A DNA stretch of 64,000 nucleotides, taken from NCBI GenBank assembly GCA_943369665.1, contig CALRNX020000003.1, positions 1 through 64,000 on the forward strand. The letters run 5' to 3'. Under the pieces are notes generated by a model, which was given only the letters and a program-made list of their open reading frames with translations, searched no databases and was not told the origin of the DNA. This stretch comes from UKL13-3 sp943369665. Lineage in GTDB: Bacteria > Bacteroidota > Bacteroidia > UKL13-3. A program made the position numbers and the translations under genes. The first letter of the stretch is position 1. Every line of letters starts with the position of its first letter. Shown piece after piece: positions 50,234 to 60,128 of the stretch.

Positions 50234-52087
50234 TTAATGTTTAATAATAATCTTACGTGAATCGATTCGTTCTCCATTTACGGTAAGACTGTAAAAATAA
50301 AGCCCGTTGGGAATGGCATATGTATCTATCGATTCATGTTGCAGTCCAGCGGGAATATTGTTTTTGTTAATTTGCATGATTTCTTTTCCGGTAATATCCA
50401 TTAAGCTGATGCTGATGTTCGCATTTTGAATCAATTGGAAAGGAATTGTCAGTTCTGTGTTTGCCGGATTTGGATACGCAGCAAATACATGGTTTTTTGC
50501 TTTTACAGCCAACTCATTTGTTCCGGTATTGTATCCCGCAAATTGAATGGTGTAATATCCTTCCGGAGCGGTAATGGGTTTGGTAGCAATTTTTCCATTA
50601 TTGGTAATAGCTTCCAGATAATAGTCGATTGTATCACTGGTTGTTAAAGCACCAGGAACGATATTTCCTCTGAATATACCTGTGCTATCCATTGTTAGAT
50701 GCGCTGGGTTCCAAATATTCGATCCTCTTTTTCTCCAGATACAAGTAGCAACTGCAATACCACTGCGGTTGGTAATTTTAGCTTCAATAGGAAAGGAAGG
50801 AGCAATTGCCCCGTAACCATCAATACTTGGGTGCCAGAATAATACTGGGTTGTCGGCAGGTATTTGCATGGTGATACAGTGAATAGAACCTCCAGCCGGA
50901 GATGCTGCTCTGGCATCAATCGGGATCACTTTGTACCCTGGCATATGTTTTTGGAACAAAGCCGTTGCGTCTTTGGTTTGTTGTTTATTGCCATTTACAT
51001 CGTTTGAATATGATGGATACAAATAAGTTTTGTTGAGTGTGATTCCGTTTACAAATGTTCTGGCATCGGCATCTATTTGATTGCAGGTTTTACGCGTGAT
51101 CGTACCATTATCATTGGTAGGCATCGGAACCCTGATAATTCGGAAAGGCCTGTTATATGTTGTTTTCAGCGTGGTGAGGTATTGGTAATTGTCTTCGATG
51201 ATTTTTTTATCCTGAGCTGTAACAACTGATGGATATTCCATGACAAACAGGGTTTGTTCGTCAACAAGTTTTGTATATAGATCAATATGACCTGTTCCGC
51301 CATCACACTCCAAAGTTCTGAGATTAATAGGATGACTGGCCCCAAAAAGTTTTGAAAGAGAGTCAATCGTTTGAGTGCTGTCCCAGCCATTAATAACACT
51401 ATTGGCCTGATCCATTACATTGCTGAAAAACACGCGTCCAAATCCGTCTGCCATTAAATTACCACCTTCTCCATTAAGTGTAGTTTCATAATTAGGAATG
51501 CCCATTGCCGCAGCAAGTGTTTTTGGAAAATCGTTATCAAAGTTCCTGCCTTCATAGTATTTTAAATCAATAAAAGCCAAACTATCCTTATCTCCCCAGT
51601 ATATACCATTAGGTCCATAATCGCGCATCCACCAATCGTCACCGGTGGTCACAAAAAAACGGTAGTTTTGAGTAAGTGGCCAACCAAGCGTATTCATCTT
51701 TCCCAAAATACGAAGTGAATCGCTGGCAAATGGAATACGTATCCAAACGGGAAGTTCATCTGAAATATACTTAGCCAATTGTGCTGAGATAAAACCATAT
51801 TCTGAGGTCGTATCTACTCCTGTGATATTTCCATTATTATCATAATCGCAGCTCCAAGAAATGCATACTGCTTGTGATTCTTCGAACTCACCCGGATAAC
51901 GGATATTGGTTGGTAATGAAATGTCGGCTTTACCGAAAACAGGAGGGTTGTTCACTTTCCTGTTTTGTAACATCAGTTCCCGCTCTTTTTCGGTTCGGTA
52001 TGCCGGTAATTTATATTGAGTGTTTTGCGCAACTACAGTTGTTCCCAAACACAAAATGATGATCAAAAAATTAAATAGTTTATTCAT
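50234..52087 (-). CDS. Secreted agmatine/peptidylarginine deiminase-like protein with type IX sorting domain
   Basis: A 617-residue protein with a signal peptide (MNKLFNFLIIILCLGTTVVA). The catalytic guanidino-group hydrolase fold (PAD_porph family) has DDWWMRDYGPNG, the LNGEGGNLMADG acidic pair, the H-D site GGTGHIDLYTK and the nucleophile Cys in GGSIHCITMQIP. The C-terminal part is an Ig-like region and a sorting domain (AYPNPANTELTIPFQLI, ends LTVNGERIDSRKIIIKH). This matches the plan of Porphyromonas gingivalis peptidylarginine deiminase, which is also a type IX cargo. Whether it acts on agmatine, free arginine or protein arginine is open. Confidence 0.88.
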   Translation of the reverse strand: MNKLFNFLIIILCLGTTVVAQNTQYKLPAYRTEKERELMLQNRKVNNPPVFGKADISLPTNIRYPGEFEESQAVCISWSCDYDNNGNITGVDTTSEYGFISAQLAKYISDELPVWIRIPFASDSLRILGKMNTLGWPLTQNYRFFVTTGDDWWMRDYGPNGIYWGDKDSLAFIDLKYYEGRNFDNDFPKTLAAAMGIPNYETTLNGEGGNLMADGFGRVFFSNVMDQANSVINGWDSTQTIDSLSKLFGASHPINLRTLECDGGTGHIDLYTKLVDEQTLFVMEYPSVVTAQDKKIIEDNYQYLTTLKTTYNRPFRIIRVPMPTNDNGTITRKTCNQIDADARTFVNGITLNKTYLYPSYSNDVNGNKQQTKDATALFQKHMPGYKVIPIDARAASPAGGSIHCITMQIPADNPVLFWHPSIDGYGAIAPSFPIEAKITNRSGIAVATCIWRKRGSNIWNPAHLTMDSTGIFRGNIVPGALTTSDTIDYYLEAITNNGKIATKPITAPEGYYTIQFAGYNTGTNELAVKAKNHVFAAYPNPANTELTIPFQLIQNANISISLMDITGKEIMQINKNNIPAGLQHESIDTYAIPNGLYFYSLTVNGERIDSRKIIIKH

Positions 52088-52182
52088 AATAGTGCTATAT
52101 GTTTTTAGTAGAAAGCAACTTCGGATAAAGTTGTTTGTAAAACAATTTTCTTTTGATAAAGGGTGTAAAAATGAGGCGAACG

Positions 52183-53139
52183 TTACTTTTTTAACCCTAT
52201 TTCGCGCAATCTTTCATCCAAATATTCTCCAGCACTAATGGGTGGGTAATGAATATTGTGTTCGGAACTGATGCATGATGGCAGGCAGTCCAACCGCATT
52301 TCACTTATGGGATGTAAAAAGAACGGAATTGAATAGCGGGGAGTGCTCCATTTTTCGCGTGGCGGATTTACCACTCTGTGGGTAGTGGATTTTAGTTTAT
52401 TGTTTGTATGGCGTTGCAACATATCGCCCACGTTCACTACTAATTGTTCAGGTAATGCTGTCACATTAACCCACTCGCCTTGTTTGCTGAGTACTTGCAA
52501 ACCATCGGCCGATGCTCCCATTAGCAATGTGATCAAATTAATGTCTTCATGTTCGGCTGCTCTTACCGCACTTTTAGGTTCATGGGTAATGGGAGGGTAA
52601 TGAATAGGACGTAAAATGCTGTTCCCATTATGGATTTTTGCATCAAAGTAGAATTCATCCAAACCTAAATACAATGCAATGGCACGCAACATGTATTTGC
52701 CGGTTTCTTCCAATGCTTTATAGGTTTGTTTACCAACGATATTAAAGTTTGGTAGTTCAACCACATCAATATTCTGTGGGTATGTTTCTGCTATGGCATC
52801 TCCATCTTCAACATATTGACCAAAATGCCAAAACTCTTTGAGGTCACCTTCGCTTTTTCCTTTTGCATGTTCTTTGCCAAAGGATGTATAGCCACGTTGC
52901 CCGGCAAGGTCGGGGATCTCATAACGTGTTTTGGTTTCTTGTGGAAGTTGAAAAAACTTTTCTACTTCTGCATATAGTTTTGTTGAAAGTTCATCAGAAA
53001 GAAGATGGCCTTTGATGGCCACAAATCCAACATCTTCGTATGCTTTACCCAGTTGTTGCACAAATGAATTTTTTCGATTAGGATCTCCTGATAAGAAGTC
53101 GGCCAGGTCAACGCTTGGAATACCTATGGTACTGTTCAT
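52183..53139 (-). CDS. 2-oxoglutarate/Fe(II) dioxygenase, isopenicillin N synthase-like
   Basis: A 318-residue non-heme iron enzyme. The N-terminal DIOX_N motif is GIPSVDLADFLSGDPN, then YEDVGFVAIKGH. The double-stranded beta helix has the iron triad His-x-Asp in AAEHEDINLITLL and the distal His in STTHRVVNPP, plus the 2-oxoglutarate or substrate-anchoring Arg-x-Ser in PRYSIPFF. Many family members act on small molecules or plant-like hormones. No gene next to it indicates a substrate. Confidence 0.9.
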   Translation of the reverse strand: MNSTIGIPSVDLADFLSGDPNRKNSFVQQLGKAYEDVGFVAIKGHLLSDELSTKLYAEVEKFFQLPQETKTRYEIPDLAGQRGYTSFGKEHAKGKSEGDLKEFWHFGQYVEDGDAIAETYPQNIDVVELPNFNIVGKQTYKALEETGKYMLRAIALYLGLDEFYFDAKIHNGNSILRPIHYPPITHEPKSAVRAAEHEDINLITLLMGASADGLQVLSKQGEWVNVTALPEQLVVNVGDMLQRHTNNKLKSTTHRVVNPPREKWSTPRYSIPFFLHPISEMRLDCLPSCISSEHNIHYPPISAGEYLDERLREIGLKK

Positions 53140-53179
53140 GATTGGTATTAATTTAAAAATCGAAAATAATTAAAAGAGT

Positions 53180-56100
53180 TTAATTGTTGGGAATAATAAT
53201 CTGTTTCTGCTTTTTTCGGAGTAGTTCGCTAAAGGAATCAAATTCCTTACGGTAATATAAACCAACTCCTTGGCTATTTACGTTTTGGGTGTATCCTGTA
53301 TTGATCACACTTTTGGCACTACGGTTAAACCCGATCAGTTTTAAATTTCCATCGGGTCGTAAGTTATATTGTCCTGTAATATTGCTGGTTCCCGTATTCA
53401 ACATGTCAATACTGGCCCGCAATTCGAATTTGTCATTTAAAAATCTTTTAGAGGCTGAAAAATAGGCTTGTGCACCTGCACCTGCTTTTTCATCAGGGAG
53501 CCGATAATCGGTACTTACATTCAGTCCGGGTGCGACCTTCCCCAAGATGCTATTGGTTTGCGCAGATATAAGTGATGACAAGGTATTGTTAATTTCGGAA
53601 GCAATGTCCGGGTTTTGCTGTGTTACACCTTGCATGGAAACAAAAGTGTTGAATAACATTAAACTGACAACTTGTTGTTGCATGAGATCGGGTTCATTGC
53701 GCAACCTGCGCAGCGTATTTTCCAATGCCGATGCATTATTTCCCAGCAAGGCGTTATTGTTATCAGGAAAATTAAGATCAAATCCAATTTCGGGTGCTGT
53801 TAGATATCCTTTTAAATTTAAGAGACATTCAACGGCAACAAGTTTTCTGGTGGAATCGGAAGAGGGAAGAAGTTTAGATACATCGGCACTCCGTATTTTA
53901 TAAAGGCCCTGGATATTCATTTTTGCCTGTAACGGATCCCCGGTCCAAATGATAGATCCACCGCGTTTAAGGGTGAACTTCCTGGTAAAAATATCAATGG
54001 CTGTAAATTTATATTCTCCATCTTCAATGGTAACATCACCATAAATGTTGAAATTCCCCTGCTTGGTGAGCTCCATCTGAAGGGCTCCTTGTCCTGTACC
54101 GATTATTTTATCATCCTGGGTCTCATCAAATACGAGTTGAATCTGTGCATCAGGCGTAATGGTTACAAACATGTTCATTCTAAACCCGATCAGGCTTGAT
54201 TTATCCTGCATGTTCACAGACTTAAGTGTTGTGTCTTTGTTTACAAAATTGAGCAAGGCATCTCCATCTTCATCCTGGCTTTCGCTGAGTGGAATGTTGA
54301 AAACAGTTCCTTTTGTACTTTTTAAAGTTGCCTCCAACATCAGATCGTCTTGAGGGCCGGTTATGCTCAGTTTTCCTGTTGCATATGCTTTTCCGTAAAA
54401 AAGGGTATTATCCTTTGAAGTTGTATTTAATACTTGAAATCCATTCAACTCATTCAGTTGAATATTATACATGAAATTAGAAAAGTATTGATGCGAAATG
54501 GATCCGCTTACTTTTGCCTTTTTTCCATAAATATCCGTTACCTGAAAAGGATTAATATTGATGGTGTTTTGGGTAAATCCAATTGTTGTATTAAACGCAT
54601 ATACGGTTTTTAAATATTCTATCCTTGCAAGCACCTGGTTCAAATGGATATCTCCGTCAACCACAAGTTTATTGACAGTTCCGGTTAGTTTACATTTTGC
54701 GGAAACCCTACCATAAAAAATGGTTGCATCCTCCTTGATAAATGCCTGAAAGCTGCGAAGGTCACTTTCGGCAAATGCTAAGTTGAAATTAACTTCGTAT
54801 GGCGATTTTCGCGTATCGATATAACCACCCAGTTCTAAATTTTTAAGCTGTCCCGCTGTCGATTTAACAACACTTACAAAACGTTTCTGTTGCTCATCGT
54901 AATTGCTTGCAATTGTGAAGTTCCCGATAGAATCATTGTCCAATACAACCGTATCGAGAGCCAGCGATGTATTGATCATAAAATTATGATGATTGCCTTG
55001 CAGTGTTATTTCTCCATTCGCCTCTCCTCTGATCTTAATATTCGATTTCTGAAAAATGAGATTGATGATACTGAGGTGAACATTATCAAGATTTGCCGTA
55101 AAATGATAATCTTTCTGTGGAGCGTAAAATCCATTCAGTGCTATATGCTCTTGATCATGAAAAAGGTTGAGATTGGTGATTGAGAACTGGTTGGTTGCTT
55201 TCGAATACAAGATGTTTGCGTTGTTGCCAATTTGGATCTGTTTGTGTTTATAGGTTATCTGCGATGAATCAAATTTGGTGAGGATTGTTTGATCGGAAAA
55301 CAGTGTGTTGGCAAAAAGAGTCGTTTGAATAAAGCCTAAAGTATCGGCAACTAAAAAGGTTGAATTGATCTCATTTTTGTTGAGGTAGGATTGAATCGAA
55401 ATTTTTTGTGCCAACATCGTGTCCCTGTTGGATAAGGTTCCAATGGCCAGCGAAATAGTTCCATTTCCTCTTTCAATGGATTCTTGAGTTGAAATCTGAT
55501 TTAAAGTATAGTCGTTGTAACTTAACGCTTCTATTTCTCCTTCAATATTAAATGAGTTGTTGGTATTGTTCAGTCCTCCCTTAAAATTGGCTCCGGCAAT
55601 ATTAACTGAAGGGAAAAACAGATCGGAAAGTACCCGGGTATCAATAATGTCTATTTTAAAGGTGAAGTTTTCTGTTGACTGGTTGGGTAACGTAATGGGG
55701 TGGAAATAGTCGGGAGCGGCCTGGAAACAGATGTTTTTAAAGGATGACCACATTGACGAAAATACATATTGTCCCTGTATTTGTGCCGATAACATATCAC
55801 TTGTAATGGCGATACTTTTTTTGTTTCCGTTGATGGTAGATTTAAGACGGATATTTTCGATGGGATAATCAATCCCGTTTTTAATAAACAGGATTTTGTT
55901 CAGGTTAATTTCACCTTCATTATTGTCGATATTCTGAATAGAGAAATCGATATCGATCTTGGTAGATAATACCATATTGGACGTATCAAAATGCAATGCT
56001 TTTAAATCGGCATAATCCACGGTTGCTTTAAACTTGTATAACGGAATTTCCTTGTTAAGGTCAATGGTTCCGTCAAAGTGTACTTCGGCATTTTCATCGT

Positions 56101-57625
56101 TCATATCGAATCGGCCTTCAAACATTTTATGCACGAAAGTTCCTCCAAGTGCAATATGCTTATAGATATAATGGTTGGCTTCTAAATAAGCGACCTGTGC
56201 ATCTATTTTGCTTTCAATATCATGAATATTAAATCCTTTTCCGTTGATCTCGGCTTTAAGTGATGTTTTACCAATAGCCGATTGTTGAACAAGACCTCCT
56301 ATATTAAAATTGGTCAAAGCCAATTTTCCTGAATAAGAAGGAATGGTGGTGCTATTACCCAATTTCATGTTCAAATCACAGGAGCCACTTCCCAGTGTTG
56401 ATTGAAATTTTCCATAAGCAACAAAGTCATTATAAAATCCTGTATACCTACCATTAAATTTCATGTCTCCAAGTTGCGTTAACTCATCAGGCAAACCCAT
56501 TGTCAGCAATCGTTCAAGATCTACTTTTGTTGTTGTGGCCTGATTCGCCTTAAGATCGAAAAAGGTTTCGTCAATATCCGGTAAGCCCTTTATCGTGCCA
56601 TTTCCATTAAGTTTGCTTTGGGTACCAAAGTCAACATCCATTGTTTTGATCTTGATGTTGTCAACAGTTCCGGTAACCTCGGCATCAACTTTAAAATGTT
56701 GAGTGTTTCCGGCCAAAGCATCTGAGAAGTATTGCAGGTCGCGCATATCTACTTCTCCTTCACGTACCAGTCCATACATGTTCACCTTTTGGTTAAAATC
56801 CCCCATGTCGTCCCAGCTCTGGTAACGCATGTGAAAAGTATGGGCAATATGACTGTATGCTGTGTTTAACTCGAGGTTGTCAAACAACATTCCCTGTGGG
56901 TAGATGGTTGCAATGGTTTGAGCGTTTTTTACTTCTATACCGCTTCGTTCTGCGCAGGCAAGTTTTCTCAGGTCAAAGTGGAGAGAGTCTTCTATGATCC
57001 AAAAATCGCGGGCAACAATTTCAATATGGTGAAAGTCTTCGTTAAGACCGTCAAATCCGCTTGTTTCAAATGCCGAAGTGGAATCAATTAATCTAAAACG
57101 TGAATTGTGGCATGCCACCCTGTTAAAATAAAGCTGGAAAGGAGGGCTGAGGGTATCGGGAATAGTATCGTTTGGGTCCAAAATATTGAATAATACATCA
57201 ATATTAAATGTGCTATCGGGATAGGTTACTATTTTGCAATAACCTCCTTCTACAATAACATCGTTGAGTGTAAGCTTAAGTTTTTCGGAGTTAAAACCAC
57301 CCAAATTAAAACGTAATTCATCCACAAAAAACAAGGTGTCATTTTTTTGATCACCCCAGTACACATTATCTAATGCAAAACCATTAAAGGGAAAATACTT
57401 AATGCGGTCAATCGTAATCTTTGTTTTAAATTGCGCGCTCAAATAGCTTGTAGCCTTGGAAGTAATCCATGTTTGAAACCTACTGCTGTTAAATACAATA
57501 AGAGTGAGCAGGAGCAAACTTAAAAAGATGCCCAGCAAGGAGTAGAAGATGTATTTAATTGTTTTTTTCAAACCCGGAATCGCCAAATATACAGAATAGA
57601 AAAATTTTATAAAAGCAGATGCCAA
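53180..57625 (-). CDS. tamB: TamB-like translocation and assembly protein (DUF490)
   Basis: A 1481-residue envelope protein with one N-terminal membrane anchor (about residues 22-45) followed by a long run of beta-strand repeats and a C-terminal DUF490 domain (TGQGALQMELTKQGNFNIYG, GEYKFTAIDIFTRKFTLKRG, later TDYRLPDEKAGAGAQAYFSA). Relatives span the periplasm and carry phospholipids or assist outer membrane protein insertion with TamA; no tamA is nearby. No ATG is available near the N terminus. The long reading begins at a TTG at 57623-57625 that overlaps the divergent tsaD start by seven bases; a TTG at 57569-57571 (giving KKTIKYIFYSLLGIF) is a sensible alternative. Confidence 0.88.
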   Translation of the reverse strand: MASAFIKFFYSVYLAIPGLKKTIKYIFYSLLGIFLSLLLLTLIVFNSSRFQTWITSKATSYLSAQFKTKITIDRIKYFPFNGFALDNVYWGDQKNDTLFFVDELRFNLGGFNSEKLKLTLNDVIVEGGYCKIVTYPDSTFNIDVLFNILDPNDTIPDTLSPPFQLYFNRVACHNSRFRLIDSTSAFETSGFDGLNEDFHHIEIVARDFWIIEDSLHFDLRKLACAERSGIEVKNAQTIATIYPQGMLFDNLELNTAYSHIAHTFHMRYQSWDDMGDFNQKVNMYGLVREGEVDMRDLQYFSDALAGNTQHFKVDAEVTGTVDNIKIKTMDVDFGTQSKLNGNGTIKGLPDIDETFFDLKANQATTTKVDLERLLTMGLPDELTQLGDMKFNGRYTGFYNDFVAYGKFQSTLGSGSCDLNMKLGNSTTIPSYSGKLALTNFNIGGLVQQSAIGKTSLKAEINGKGFNIHDIESKIDAQVAYLEANHYIYKHIALGGTFVHKMFEGRFDMNDENAEVHFDGTIDLNKEIPLYKFKATVDYADLKALHFDTSNMVLSTKIDIDFSIQNIDNNEGEINLNKILFIKNGIDYPIENIRLKSTINGNKKSIAITSDMLSAQIQGQYVFSSMWSSFKNICFQAAPDYFHPITLPNQSTENFTFKIDIIDTRVLSDLFFPSVNIAGANFKGGLNNTNNSFNIEGEIEALSYNDYTLNQISTQESIERGNGTISLAIGTLSNRDTMLAQKISIQSYLNKNEINSTFLVADTLGFIQTTLFANTLFSDQTILTKFDSSQITYKHKQIQIGNNANILYSKATNQFSITNLNLFHDQEHIALNGFYAPQKDYHFTANLDNVHLSIINLIFQKSNIKIRGEANGEITLQGNHHNFMINTSLALDTVVLDNDSIGNFTIASNYDEQQKRFVSVVKSTAGQLKNLELGGYIDTRKSPYEVNFNLAFAESDLRSFQAFIKEDATIFYGRVSAKCKLTGTVNKLVVDGDIHLNQVLARIEYLKTVYAFNTTIGFTQNTININPFQVTDIYGKKAKVSGSISHQYFSNFMYNIQLNELNGFQVLNTTSKDNTLFYGKAYATGKLSITGPQDDLMLEATLKSTKGTVFNIPLSESQDEDGDALLNFVNKDTTLKSVNMQDKSSLIGFRMNMFVTITPDAQIQLVFDETQDDKIIGTGQGALQMELTKQGNFNIYGDVTIEDGEYKFTAIDIFTRKFTLKRGGSIIWTGDPLQAKMNIQGLYKIRSADVSKLLPSSDSTRKLVAVECLLNLKGYLTAPEIGFDLNFPDNNNALLGNNASALENTLRRLRNEPDLMQQQVVSLMLFNTFVSMQGVTQQNPDIASEINNTLSSLISAQTNSILGKVAPGLNVSTDYRLPDEKAGAGAQAYFSASKRFLNDKFELRASIDMLNTGTSNITGQYNLRPDGNLKLIGFNRSAKSVINTGYTQNVNSQGVGLYYRKEFDSFSELLRKKQKQIIIPNN

Positions 57626-58626
57626 ACCAATCCTTAATCAATATTCTTGCCATTGAATCTTCTTGCGATGATACTGCCGCGGCTGTTATTCAAAACGGAG
57701 TTGTGTTGAGCAATATTGTAGCCGGGCAAAAAGTACATGAAAAGTATGGGGGAGTGGTGCCCGAATTGGCTTCAAGGGCGCATCAGCAAAATATTGTACC
57801 GGTGGTGGATGTGGCCTTAAAGGAAGCCAATATTGCCAGGCATGATCTACATGCGGTTGCTTTTACAGCCGGTCCCGGATTGATTGGTTCGTTGATGGTG
57901 GGAGTATCGTTTGCCAAATCATTGGCTTTGGCGCTTCAAGTTCCTTTGATTGAAGTGAACCATATGCAAGCTCATGTATTGGCACATTTTATTGATGAAC
58001 CCAAGCCGAAGTTTCCATTTTTATGTCTTACCGTTTCGGGCGGACATACCATGATCACCGTGATGCATGATTTTTTCAGAGGAGAGGTAATCGGGCAAAC
58101 CAATGATGATGCAGCCGGTGAAGCTTTTGACAAAGCAGCTAAAATTTTGGGACTTCCGTATCCGGGTGGGCCACTTATTGATAAGTATGGGGCGAATGGG
58201 AATCCTAAAGCATTTGTGTTTCCCAAACCCAATATTCCTGATTTGAATTATAGTTTCAGTGGATTAAAAACGGCCTACCTTTATTTTGTGCAGGATCATG
58301 TAAAGAACAATCCTCAATTTATAGAGCAAAACCTTGCTGATGTATGTGCTTCCATCCAATATTCAATCATTCACCATTTGATGAAAAAACTGATATTGGC
58401 AAGCGAACAAACCGGTATTAAACAAATAGCCTTGGCAGGAGGTGTTTCGGCAAATTCCGCTTTGCGCAAAACTTTGGAAGAAGAAGGCAAAAAACGAGGT
58501 TGGCAAACATTTATCCCGGCCTTCGAGTATTGTACAGATAATGCTGCCATGATTGCAATTGCTGCTCATTATAAGTTTTTGGAACAAAACTTCACTACTC
58601 AAGCGATTTCGCCTTACGCCCGTTAG
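57619..58626 (+). CDS. tsaD: tRNA N6-adenosine threonylcarbamoyltransferase
   Basis: A 335-residue enzyme that forms the t6A modification at A37 of ANN-decoding tRNAs. The Kae1/TsaD signatures are present: ILAIESSCDDTAAAVI at the start, KYGGVVPELASRAHQ, the metal-binding histidines in VNHMQAHVLAH, and GPGLIGSLMVGVSFAKSLA. Length is standard. Its start codon lies inside the 5' end of the long reading of divergent tamB, so both promoters must overlap. Confidence 0.97.
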   Translation: MPNQSLINILAIESSCDDTAAAVIQNGVVLSNIVAGQKVHEKYGGVVPELASRAHQQNIVPVVDVALKEANIARHDLHAVAFTAGPGLIGSLMVGVSFAKSLALALQVPLIEVNHMQAHVLAHFIDEPKPKFPFLCLTVSGGHTMITVMHDFFRGEVIGQTNDDAAGEAFDKAAKILGLPYPGGPLIDKYGANGNPKAFVFPKPNIPDLNYSFSGLKTAYLYFVQDHVKNNPQFIEQNLADVCASIQYSIIHHLMKKLILASEQTGIKQIALAGGVSANSALRKTLEEEGKKRGWQTFIPAFEYCTDNAAMIAIAAHYKFLEQNFTTQAISPYAR

Positions 58627-58643
58627 ATCAATTCGTTAGAAAA

Positions 58644-58693
58644 AAATCACATTTTTGTTTTTGTCAGGGTTGACAATGGTTAACATGTGATTT
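58644..58693. repeat. Nested inverted repeats after tsaD
   Basis: AAATCACAT (58644-58652) and ATGTGATTT (58685-58693) are perfect complements; between them TTGTCA (58661-58666) and TGACAA (58671-58676) form an inner hairpin with a GGGT loop. There is a T-rich run (58652-58662) inside, not after, the outer stem. The function is unclear: transcription end signal, operator pair or mRNA structure before the next gene. Confidence 0.45.
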
Positions 58694-58749
58694 AATGTCA
58701 TTAATAAGGTGTTTTTCACAATAAGTGGAAGCAATGAAGCACGGGTAAA

Positions 58750-58782
58750 TTTGGAATTCTCCTATCGGTTCCTATATTTTTG
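58750..58782 (+). promoter_or_regulatory. Promoter of the lytic transglycosylase gene
   Basis: TTTG at 58750-58753 and TATTTTTG at 58775-58782 are 21 bases apart, close to the Bacteroidota consensus. The -7 element ends 41 bases before the ATG at 58824. Confidence 0.7.
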
Positions 58783-58823
58783 TTCTTTATGGGGTGAAGT
58801 AGCACTCCCAATCAATTGACTGA

Positions 58824-60080
58824 ATGAAAAACTTTTTTCAATATATATTATCATTTGCAATAGTTGGCTCCGTTGCCGTTTCTGTTGAAGCACAGCGTGT
58901 AACCATACCTGCCGATGAGCAGCAATTGGCCCTTATTGATAGCAATACCATTAAGTGGCGCAATAAGTTGTACCCTGAAATTGCACAGGGTGATTTGAAT
59001 ATTTATGGGTTTGAGCAAACGGATGTGCCTATTTATGCCGATTCTGTTTATGCATACCGATTGGCTGTATTGGAATCGGAGATTCCGCTCGAGTACAATG
59101 AATATGTACGCCCTTATATCGACCTGTATTCGATCAGGAGACGTAAGCTTACCAGTAAAGTATTGGCCTGGAGTCAATATTATTTTCCAATGTTTGAAGA
59201 AGCATTGGACAGGGCCAATATGCCAATGGAGTTAAAATATCTTGCCGTTATTGAGTCGGCATTGAATCCAAGCGCTACCTCTCCTGTTGGTGCTGCCGGT
59301 ATGTGGCAGTTTATGGCTCCAACGGGCAGGATGTATGGATTGAAAACCACGGCAGCTTATGACGAAAGACGTGATGTTCAGAAATCGACCGAAGCCGCTA
59401 TTCTGTATTTGCGTAATTCTTATCGGATTTATGGCGACTGGTTGTTGGTTATTGCATCATACAATTGCGGTCCGGGTAATGTGAACAAAGCGATCCGTAA
59501 AGCAGGCGGGGTCAAGAATTTTTGGGCGATCCAACAGTATTTACCTCGTGAAACCAGAGGGTATGTTCCTGCATTTATTGCAGCAACGTATGTGATGGAA
59601 TATGCTTCTGAGCATAATATTTATCCGAGTGAAGAGGTTCAGTTTGTGAAACATACGGATACAGTGATGGTGGATAACAGCTACTCGCTAAATCAACTTG
59701 CATTAAAGTTAAACATGAGCGTTGATGAATTAAAAGCATTTAACCCAGCTTTGCGCAAAGGTATTATCCCGTTTAACAATGAGAAAATAGCACTGACACT
59801 TCCTTATAATAAGGCGATTGCATTTACGAACGCCAATGCCGATACGGGTTTCAGAAACAAAATGAATACGGAGGCGATTGCGTTAAACAAGCAGATCCAA
59901 ACGGAGAAAAAAGGAATTCCCGCTCAAACCACCTACAAGGTACGCAGGGGCGATGAGCTTGCAAGCATTGCCAAGAAGTATGATGTAACAGTAAAAGATA
60001 TTAAGCGTTGGAATCACCTCAAAGGAAATAAAATAATGGCTGGCCAGAAACTCAAAATTAAGCCGACCAATAAAGGATAA
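58824..60080 (+). CDS. Membrane-bound lytic murein transglycosylase with LysM domains (MltD-like)
   Basis: A 418-residue cell wall enzyme with a signal peptide (MKNFFQYILSFAIVGSVAVSVEAQ). The SLT domain (about residues 110-230) carries the catalytic Glu in AVIESALNPSATSPVGAAG and the motif VIASYNCGPGNVNKAI. Two LysM units follow: one weaker (SYSLNQLALKLNMSVDELKA) and one clear at the C terminus (TYKVRRGDELASIAKKYDVT). It cuts peptidoglycan in the periplasm while bound to it. It is a single gene with its own promoter and terminator. Confidence 0.93.
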   Translation: MKNFFQYILSFAIVGSVAVSVEAQRVTIPADEQQLALIDSNTIKWRNKLYPEIAQGDLNIYGFEQTDVPIYADSVYAYRLAVLESEIPLEYNEYVRPYIDLYSIRRRKLTSKVLAWSQYYFPMFEEALDRANMPMELKYLAVIESALNPSATSPVGAAGMWQFMAPTGRMYGLKTTAAYDERRDVQKSTEAAILYLRNSYRIYGDWLLVIASYNCGPGNVNKAIRKAGGVKNFWAIQQYLPRETRGYVPAFIAATYVMEYASEHNIYPSEEVQFVKHTDTVMVDNSYSLNQLALKLNMSVDELKAFNPALRKGIIPFNNEKIALTLPYNKAIAFTNANADTGFRNKMNTEAIALNKQIQTEKKGIPAQTTYKVRRGDELASIAKKYDVTVKDIKRWNHLKGNKIMAGQKLKIKPTNKG

Positions 60081-60084
60081 TAAG

Positions 60085-60117
60085 AAAGCTGAATTCATTA
60101 TGTTGAGGTCAGCTTTT
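60085..60117. terminator. Terminator between the transglycosylase gene and the small-gene cassette
   Basis: AAAGCTGA (60085-60092) pairs with TCAGCTTT (60109-60116) around a 16-base loop, with short A and T runs on the two sides. It lies between two convergent units and could stop both. The loop is long, so confidence is moderate. Confidence 0.5.
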
Positions 60118-60128
60118 CTATTCTTAAC

